Source of the DNA: Taklimakanibacter deserti
Lineage (GTDB): Bacteria; Pseudomonadota; Alphaproteobacteria; Rhizobiales; Aestuariivirgaceae
NCBI GenBank assembly: GCA_003574785.1
Contig: QORU01000022.1
Coordinates: forward strand, 1 to 64,000
DNA: 64,000 bases
Direction of reading: 5' to 3'
Position numbers and translations under genes: made by a program. The notes under the pieces were generated by a model. That model saw nothing but the letters and a program-made list of their open reading frames with translations, was not told the DNA's origin and ran no database searches. Positions 58,512 through 64,000 of the stretch are shown piece by piece (position 1 is the stretch's first letter; the number at the start of each line of letters is the position of its first letter).

Positions 58512-59498
58512 TTAGCCGACCTTTCCGCCGAGCTCGTCCTCGATGTGGATGCGGATGATCTCATCGAAGGTCTTTTCCGCCTGGAAGCCGAGCGCCGTGG
58601 CGCGCCTGGCGTCGAAATTCTGCGGCCAGCCGGAGACGATCTTGACGATCGTGGGATCGGGCTCGCGGCGGATGAGCTTGACCGCCTTTTCGCCCGCCAC
58701 CCGGCGAAGAGCTTCGATCTGCTCGCCGACCGTTGCCGAAAGTCCAGGCAAGGTGACATTGCGCCGGTTGCCGAGGGCAGAAAGATCCATCGTCATCGCA
58801 TGCAAGAGGAAGGAGACGGCGGCGCGGGGCGAGGCGTGCCAGTGGCGCACGCTCTCATCGACGGGGAGCACCGCCTCCTGGCCCGACAGCGGCTCGCGCA
58901 GGATATTGGAGAAGAAGCCCGAGGCCGCCTTGTTGGGCTTGCCGGGCCTGACGCAGATGGTCGGCAAACGGATGCCGATGCCGTCGAAGAAGCCGCGGCG
59001 CGAATAGTCGGAGAGCAGGAGCTCGCCGATCGCCTTCTGCGTGCCATAGGAGGTGAGTGGTGTCGTGAAGAACTCGTCGCCGATCTTGTCGGGGAAGGGT
59101 GCCCCGAAGACGGCGATCGACGAAGTAAAGACGAGGCGCGGCACATAGGGCGATTTCAGCCCCTCTTGCCTTATGGCCTCGAACAGGGCGCGCGTCGCGT
59201 CGAGATTGATGCGGTAGCCGCGGTCGAAATCGGCCTCCGCCTCGCCCGAGACGATGGCCGCGAGATGCACGATCATGTCGGGCCGCGCGGCGATCAGCCT
59301 CTCGGCGACGCCGGGACTGGCGAGATCGGCCGCCTGCGTAACGACCTTGCCGCCGAAGCCTTGCGGCTTGTCGGGGGCCACGACGTCGACGAGACTCAAT
59401 TGATCGATTGTCCTCGAGCCGATGCGTCCGTCGCGAACCAATCTTTCGGTGAGCTTGCGGCCGACCATGCCGGCAGCGCCAATGATGAGGATATGCAT
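58512..59498 (-). CDS. denD: D-Erythronate dehydrogenase (DenD) family NAD-dependent epimerase/dehydratase
   Basis: A 328-residue extended-SDR enzyme. The cofactor motif is IIGAAGMVGRKLTERL, the catalytic serine is in FTSSIAVFG and the YxxxK pair is in SYGTQKAIGE. Family-specific segments include LPTICVRPGKPNKAASGFF and VSGWPQNFDARRA. DenD oxidises D-erythronate at C2 in a tetronate pathway. It is the last gene of a sugar ABC operon, 62 bp after an SDR. The usual tetronate kinase and isomerase are not in the window, so a related substrate is possible. Confidence 0.86.
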   Translation of the reverse strand: MHILIIGAAGMVGRKLTERLVRDGRIGSRTIDQLSLVDVVAPDKPQGFGGKVVTQAADLASPGVAERLIAARPDMIVHLAAIVSGEAEADFDRGYRINLDATRALFEAIRQEGLKSPYVPRLVFTSSIAVFGAPFPDKIGDEFFTTPLTSYGTQKAIGELLLSDYSRRGFFDGIGIRLPTICVRPGKPNKAASGFFSNILREPLSGQEAVLPVDESVRHWHASPRAAVSFLLHAMTMDLSALGNRRNVTLPGLSATVGEQIEALRRVAGEKAVKLIRREPDPTIVKIVSGWPQNFDARRATALGFQAEKTFDEIIRIHIEDELGGKVG

Positions 59499-59560
59499 GA
59501 GACTTTCTCTAGGTGAGTATTAGGGAATCCATTGGGCCACAGACTGTGTCTTTGCTCAAG

Positions 59561-60343
59561 TCAATATGTGGCGGTGAAGCCGCCATCGACGACGAGCACC
59601 GTGCCGGTCACATAGAGGCTGTCGTCGCTGGCGAGGAAGAGGATGGGCCCGGCGACATCTTGAGGCTTCCCGGCGCGCCTGAGCGGCATGCGGCCATATT
59701 TGAAATAGATGTCCTGGAACCAGTCGGTCTGGTGCTCATGCGGCGTGCCCAGCTTCTGCTCGGCCATGCGGGTGTCGATATAGCCCGGCGCCACCGCATT
59801 GGCCCTGATGCCGAAGGGCCCGAAATCCACCGCCATGCAGCGGGTCAGATTGACGAGGCCGCCTTTCGCCGTTGCATAGGCCATGGCATGCGGCTGGCCG
59901 CGAATACCCTGTACCGAAGCGATATTGACGATGCTGCCGGAAGGGCTTTGCTTCAGATAGGGCAGCGCCGCCTTGGCGACATGGAGGGCCGAGTCGAGAT
60001 TGATGGAAAGCACATGGCGCCAGTGCGCATCGCTCAATTGCTCGATCGGCGTGTCGTCCGAGATCGCGGCATTATTGATGAGGATATCGATGCGGCCCCA
60101 GGCGGCAACGGCCTTGTCCACCATCGCCGCAACGCTCTGAGGGTCGGCCACGTCGCAGACCGCAGCCTGGACGATGAGTCCCTGCGCCTCGAGCCCGGCC
60201 GCGGCCTCGGCGAGGACATCCGCATCGATGTCGGACATGAGAACCTTGGCCCCTTCCTCGGCCAGGCGTTTCGCCGCCGCGAGGCCGATGCCGCGCGCGG
60301 CGCCGGTGACGAGCGCGACGCGGCCGCTCAACCGTTTCGACAT
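59561..60343 (-). CDS. SDR family oxidoreductase
   Basis: A 260-residue classical SDR with TGAARGIGLAAAKRL, NNAAI and the catalytic pair in AYATAKGG, and C-terminal VDGGFTATY. It lies 12 bp after the second SDR and is the penultimate gene of the sugar operon. It probably oxidises a hydroxyl of the imported sugar or its acid. Confidence 0.9.
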   Translation of the reverse strand: MSKRLSGRVALVTGAARGIGLAAAKRLAEEGAKVLMSDIDADVLAEAAAGLEAQGLIVQAAVCDVADPQSVAAMVDKAVAAWGRIDILINNAAISDDTPIEQLSDAHWRHVLSINLDSALHVAKAALPYLKQSPSGSIVNIASVQGIRGQPHAMAYATAKGGLVNLTRCMAVDFGPFGIRANAVAPGYIDTRMAEQKLGTPHEHQTDWFQDIYFKYGRMPLRRAGKPQDVAGPILFLASDDSLYVTGTVLVVDGGFTATY

Positions 60344-60355
60344 GGGTCTTCTCCG

Positions 60356-61126
60356 TTATTCCGGACGGATACGGAAATCCTTGCCTTCCGGCAAGGTCTG
60401 GCCGCCGTCGACGATGATCGTCGTGCCGGTGATGTAGGAGGCCTCGTCGGAGCTGAGGAACAGCACCGCATTGGCGATGTCGGCCGGCGTTCCGAGCCGC
60501 CCCAGCGGGATCGAGTCTTCCATGCCCTTGATGAAAGCTTGCGAGCGGTGCTCGGTGATGGCTTCGGTGAGGACATTGCCGGGCTCGACGCCGTTGACGG
60601 TGATGCCGTAGCTCGCGAATTCGAGCGCCGCCGCCTTGATGAAGCCGTTGATGCCGGCCTTGCTCGCCGAATAATGGCCGTGGCCGGGGCTCGTCACGCG
60701 GGGGCCGGTGATCGACGAGGTGAAGACCATGCGGCCGTAGTTCTTCTGCTTCATCACGGCAAGTGCTGAACGGGCGGCGAGGAAAGTGCCCCTGAGATTG
60801 ACCGCCATCACCCTGTCCCATTCCTCAAGGTCGATGTCTTCGATCAGCGTCCAGGGATAGATGCCGGCATTCTGCACCAATATGTCGAGACCGCCGAACT
60901 GCTCCACCGTATGAGCGACGGCGGCGTCGACATCCCGGGCATGCGCGATATTCGTTTCGATGAAGCTGGCGCCGAGGCGCTGTGCCGTCGCCTGGCCTGC
61001 CGCGAGCTCCGTATCGGCGAGGACGACCTGCGCTCCTTCCGCGATGAAGCGCGCGACGATGCCGGCGCCGATGCCGCGCGCCGCGCCGATGACCAGCGCG
61101 CTTTTCTTCTCGAGACGCTTCGTCAT
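60356..61126 (-). CDS. SDR family oxidoreductase
   Basis: A 256-residue classical SDR with IGAARGIGAGIVARF, QNAGIYPW, catalytic serine in FTSSITG and the pair in HYSASKAG. The start at 61126 is fixed by the 4-bp overlap with the permease stop; upstream frame is antisense to the permease. It resembles sugar or polyol dehydrogenases ending VDGGQTLPEG. Two tandem SDRs suggest two successive or alternative oxidations. Confidence 0.9.
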   Translation of the reverse strand: MTKRLEKKSALVIGAARGIGAGIVARFIAEGAQVVLADTELAAGQATAQRLGASFIETNIAHARDVDAAVAHTVEQFGGLDILVQNAGIYPWTLIEDIDLEEWDRVMAVNLRGTFLAARSALAVMKQKNYGRMVFTSSITGPRVTSPGHGHYSASKAGINGFIKAAALEFASYGITVNGVEPGNVLTEAITEHRSQAFIKGMEDSIPLGRLGTPADIANAVLFLSSDEASYITGTTIIVDGGQTLPEGKDFRIRPE

Positions 61127-62124
61127 GCGAGCTTCTGCCGGATCTGCAGTTTCACCGTATCGAGGAGGACGGCGGCGAGCACCATGCCGCCGAGGATCAT
61201 CTGGGTGTAATGCGCGGGCAGGCCCATGAGATTGATGGCGGTATGGATGGAATAGATCAGGAGCACGCCGGCATAGACGCCGGGCAATTGGCCGATGCCG
61301 CCCTTGAGGCTGACGCCGCCGATCACCACGGCGGCGAAGGCGTTGAACAGCATGCCGACGCCGAGATTGGCGGTGGCGCCCGAGGTGCGGATGGCGAGCA
61401 GCCAGCCGGCAAGGCCCGAAATGGCGCCAGCCAGAACGAAGCTGATGGCGACCAGCCGATCGACGCGGATGCCGGCGCGGAAGGTCGCCACCGAGTTGCC
61501 GCCGATCATGGTGACATGGCGCCCGAATGGCGTCTTGCGCATGATGAAGGTGAATACGGCGAAGCACAGGATCGCGATCCAGGCGATGAGCGGGATATAG
61601 AGGAATGTCTGGATGGCCATGAAGCGGATCTCGGGGGCGAGATCCTGGGCAGAGCGGCCACCCGAGATCGCCACCACCAGGCCGCGCACCCAGATATAGG
61701 CGGCGAGCGTCACGATGAAGGCGTTCATCCTGAGCTTGACGACGAGCCAGGCATTGGTGGCGCCGATGACGGCGCCGACGATGATGGCGATGGCGAGCGA
61801 CAGAGGCAGAACGAGCCATGCGGGCGTCGTCGTAAGCCCAACTCCGATGCCGTGCGAGGCGAAGAGGATGCCGGTGACCATAGCGGAAAGCGCCGTCGTC
61901 GATTCGATCGACAGATCCATATTGCCGGCGATGACGACGATGGCGAGGCCGATGGCCATGACGCCGACGAAGGTCGACTGCTCGACGATATTGGCGAAGA
62001 TGCCGATCTGGAAGAAATTCGGAATGGCGATCGAAAACACCACCAGCACGATGGCGAGCATGAACCAGACCAGATTGTCGAGCACGAATTCGATGAATGC
62101 TCTCTGCTGGGAACCGATCATCAT
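61123..62124 (-). CDS. Sugar ABC transporter permease (RbsC type)
   Basis: A 333-residue permease of the ribose/xylose branch with nine to ten hydrophobic segments, including MNAFIVTLAAYIWVRGLVVA and the MIGGNSVATFRAGIRVDRLV coupling region. It works with the binding protein and the truncated ATPase upstream. It is separated from the binding-protein gene by a 220-bp repeat-rich gap. Confidence 0.92.
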   Translation of the reverse strand: MMIGSQQRAFIEFVLDNLVWFMLAIVLVVFSIAIPNFFQIGIFANIVEQSTFVGVMAIGLAIVVIAGNMDLSIESTTALSAMVTGILFASHGIGVGLTTTPAWLVLPLSLAIAIIVGAVIGATNAWLVVKLRMNAFIVTLAAYIWVRGLVVAISGGRSAQDLAPEIRFMAIQTFLYIPLIAWIAILCFAVFTFIMRKTPFGRHVTMIGGNSVATFRAGIRVDRLVAISFVLAGAISGLAGWLLAIRTSGATANLGVGMLFNAFAAVVIGGVSLKGGIGQLPGVYAGVLLIYSIHTAINLMGLPAHYTQMILGGMVLAAVLLDTVKLQIRQKLA

Positions 62125-62159
62125 TTACTCCGTAAGCGTCATTTCCCTTTCAGGATTTC

Positions 62160-62316
62160 CCCTCTCCCGTCCGAAGGATGGGAGAGGGTGCCCGAAGGGC
62201 GGGTCAGGGCTCTTTGCCTCAGCAAGGGATACTCGTTGAGGACAGGGCAGATTTCGCGAAAGAGCCCTCATCCGGCCTTCGGCCACCTTCTCCCACGCGT
62301 GCCGCGCGGGAGAAGG
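62160..62316. repeat. RIME-like palindromic repeat between binding-protein and permease genes
   Basis: CCCTCTCCC/GGGAGAGGG (62160-62188) is followed by 36-base imperfect inverted repeats at 62180-62215 and 62259-62294 (five mismatches), then CCTTCTCCC/GGGAGAAGG (62286-62316). The GCCCGAAGGGC and GGCCGAAGGCC inner hairpins of the two arms differ by a compensating pair. Confidence 0.85.
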
Positions 62317-62344
62317 GGAAAATCCTGTTGCGGCTCGCTCGTTT

Positions 62345-63388
62345 CTATTCGACCGGCTTCACCGGATCGGCGGGCGCCTTGAGATTGCCCCAGAAGCGCG
62401 CCTCATCGACATTGTCCTTGGTGATGGCGGCACCCGGGATCTTGAGATTGGGACCCCAGCTCTCGATGGTGAGCACCGAATCGAGGCCCAGCACATTGTA
62501 GGTGCCGGCTTTCAGTTCCTGCTTGTTCGCCACCTTGTCGGCGAACATCGCGATCGCCGCGGCCTGGGCATAGAGCGGCTGCTCGACCTCGACATTCTCC
62601 CAGCCTTTACGGATGAGATCGAGGCCGACCGGCGCGCCGTTGGACGAGACGAGCATGATGTCGCCCGGCTTCTTGCCCTTGGCCTCCATCGAGGCGACGG
62701 CGGCGACGGCGAGATGTGCCGCATGGACGAAGATGAGATCGATATCAGGATTGGCGACCAGCTGGTCGGCGACGATGGAGCCCGCATTGGAGGCCTCCCA
62801 CTGCATCGCCGGCAGCGAGATGATCTGGACGCCCGAGAACTCCTTCATCTTGTCCTCGAAGCCCTTCTGGATGTCGAGCGTGTAGGGATCGGCCGGATCG
62901 CCCAGCACTTGCAGGATCTTGCCCTTCACATCACCCTTCTTCTCCTTCAGCAGGCGCTGGATCTCGCCCGCCGCGACCTGGCCGATCTCGACCGTGCCGG
63001 CGACGGAGGTGAAGTCGGACGGCGTCGAGGTGATCTGCCGGTCGAAGATCATCACCGGGATGCCGGCGGCGCGCGCCTTCTCGATCGAGGGCTTCAACGC
63101 GTTGAAGTCGACGGCGGCGAGCACGATGGCCGCGGGCTTCAGGTTGATGACGTCGTTCATCTGGCTCTGCTGCAGGTCGGTCTTGTTGTCGGCATTGAGG
63201 GTTTGAGCCTCATAGCCGACGTCCTTCAGGAACTTCTCGATAGCCTTGACCGATTCGGTCTGGAACTCGTCGAGCAGTGTCGGGACCATGTAATAGATCT
63301 TGCCTTTCGCTTGGGCGAAAGCAGGCGATGTGAACGCGATGGCAGCGACGGCCAAAGCGCCGAGTAAGGCACTCAACAGACGTTTCAT
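62345..63388 (-). CDS. Sugar ABC transporter substrate-binding protein (RbsB type)
   Basis: A 347-residue periplasmic protein with a Sec signal ([19 protein letters not shown], cleaved near AFAQA) and a type I periplasmic-binding fold: [44 protein letters not shown] and [33 protein letters not shown] precedes the ATG at 63388, fixing the start. It delivers a sugar to the RbsC-type permease and sits between two repeat clusters. Confidence 0.93.
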   Translation of the reverse strand: MKRLLSALLGALAVAAIAFTSPAFAQAKGKIYYMVPTLLDEFQTESVKAIEKFLKDVGYEAQTLNADNKTDLQQSQMNDVINLKPAAIVLAAVDFNALKPSIEKARAAGIPVMIFDRQITSTPSDFTSVAGTVEIGQVAAGEIQRLLKEKKGDVKGKILQVLGDPADPYTLDIQKGFEDKMKEFSGVQIISLPAMQWEASNAGSIVADQLVANPDIDLIFVHAAHLAVAAVASMEAKGKKPGDIMLVSSNGAPVGLDLIRKGWENVEVEQPLYAQAAAIAMFADKVANKQELKAGTYNVLGLDSVLTIESWGPNLKIPGAAITKDNVDEARFWGNLKAPADPVKPVE

Positions 63389-63435
63389 GGGACTTCCTCC
63401 TTGGTTTTGTTCATCATGTTCGAACCGGAGAACTA

Positions 63436-63588
63436 CCCTCGCCCCCAACGGGGGAGAGGGAGGGGCCCATTGCGGAGCAATGGGAGGGTGACGGGGAACG
63501 GACGGCGAATGCCATTCTGCGCCTGGCAGATACGTCGCCGCTGGTTCCCCCTCACCCTAGCCCTCTCCCCCGCAGGGGGAGAGGGGAT
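63436..63588. repeat. RIME/REP-like palindromic repeat cluster between ATPase and binding-protein genes
   Basis: Hairpins are CCCTCGCCCCC/GGGGGAGAGGG (63436-63460) and CCCATTGC/GCAATGGG (63466-63484), then a terminal 11-bp stem near 63562-63586. The segment 63545-63588 is identical to 14127-14170. The middle hairpin differs from its counterpart at 14050-14068 by one compensating base pair. Confidence 0.86.
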
Positions 63589-63605
63589 TTCCGAAAGCAG
63601 CACGG

Positions 63606-64000
63606 TCATCTCGCGGCCCTCGCCTCTTTGCCGCGGCCGATCATGGCCTCTCCGGTGATCATGCTGATGACTTCATCCGTTGTCGTTTGATCGCGCGCCA
63701 CATCGCCCGCGACCTTGCCCTGGCGGATCACCACCATGCGGTCGGCGACCTGGAAGGCCTGCGCCATGATATGGGTGATGATCACGACGCCGATGCCTTG
63801 CTCCGCAACAAGCTTGATCATGTGGAGGCCGCGCCGCGTCTGCTCGACGCCCAAGGCGGCGAAGGGCTCGTCGAGCAGCACCAGCTTGCCGCCCCAATGG
63901 ACGAAGCGGTTGAGCTCGATCGCCTGGCGCTGGCCGCCCGAGAGATGCTCGACATTGGTCCGAAGCGATGGGATGCGCGTGCCGGCATTGGCGAGGGCCT
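63606..64000 (-). CDS. Sugar ABC transporter ATP-binding protein, C-terminal part (window-truncated)
   Basis: The frame runs from the right edge to a stop at 63606, about 130 codons. It contains signature VEHLSGGQRQAIELNR, then WGGKLVLLDEPFAALG (Walker B and D-loop) and ITHIMAQAFQVADR (switch histidine). This is a single-domain sugar ATPase ending EARAAR; the N-terminal Walker A lies beyond the window. It is the first visible gene of the ribose-type operon that runs to 58512. Confidence 0.88.
   Translation of the reverse strand, partial: ALANAGTRIPSLRTNVEHLSGGQRQAIELNRFVHWGGKLVLLDEPFAALGVEQTRRGLHMIKLVAEQGIGVVIITHIMAQAFQVADRMVVIRQGKVAGDVARDQTTTDEVISMITGEAMIGRGKEARAAR

Noticed and set aside
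1..64000. CRISPR array, rRNA or tRNA genes
   Set aside because: No regularly spaced short direct repeats and no tRNA or rRNA-like conserved segments were noticed in the gaps between genes.

Overview
The window reads as high-GC alphaproteobacterial DNA, most probably Hyphomicrobiales (Rhizobiales). Supporting signs are the hmuTUV/hemP heme locus with an IsdG-type heme monooxygenase and a HutX-like protein, several ABC uptake systems each next to its own one-component regulator, a DUF1127-like gene divergent from a LysR gene, and RIME/REP-like GC-rich palindromes between genes. I see no rRNA, tRNA, CRISPR array, phage or conjugation gene. Nearly everything is accessory carbon/nitrogen scavenging, so this could be an accessory chromosomal region or a large replicon; the sequence alone cannot decide.

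Layout. 1-80: start of an IS5-type transposase cut by the window edge. 278-4528: a sugar-acid-like module (DapA-family lyase/aldolase, GMC oxidoreductase, SDR, FadR-type GntR regulator) with AT-rich palindromes that look like the regulator's operators. 4668-8665: ECF sigma factor, LysE exporter, an unknown exported protein, and a winged-helix/alpha-beta hydrolase fusion. 8675-19291 (minus): an eight-gene operon with an aldo/keto reductase-RidA fusion, a CocE/NonD hydrolase, a dipeptide-type ABC transporter and a PLP decarboxylase. 19370-27753: a DeoR-controlled operon (FucA-like aldolase, FGGY kinase, glycerol-1-phosphate dehydrogenase-like enzyme) divergent from a spermidine/putrescine-type ABC transporter. 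27817-32404: lytic transglycosylase, DUF1127-like peptide, LysR, TetR, bicupin, ROK-family protein, OsmC. 32429-38772: a second dipeptide-type ABC operon divergent from an IclR regulator. 38769-45677: a MalEFG/UgpC-type sugar ABC operon with a Gfo/Idh oxidoreductase, divergent from a ROK repressor. 45751-53971: an SDR divergent from a DeoR-led operon (BtpA/SgcQ, FGGY kinase, HAD phosphatase, both subunits of a dimethylformamidase-like enzyme, AAC(3)-like acetyltransferase). 53955-58026: heme uptake and degradation. 58050-58430: a GIY-YIG gene bracketed by perfect 31-bp inverted repeats. 58512-64000 (minus): a ribose-type sugar ABC operon with two SDRs and a DenD-like dehydrogenase, cut at the right edge.

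Most modules share one plan: a transporter, one or more catabolic enzymes and a regulator in a compact, often 4-bp-overlapping operon. The most novel-looking set is the DeoR/BtpA/kinase/HAD/DmfA1-DmfA2/AAC(3) operon, where a two-subunit amidohydrolase of the dimethylformamidase type sits among sugar-phosphate genes. A second theme is conserved hairpins or repeats beside ABC binding-protein genes, one pair of which shows compensatory base changes.
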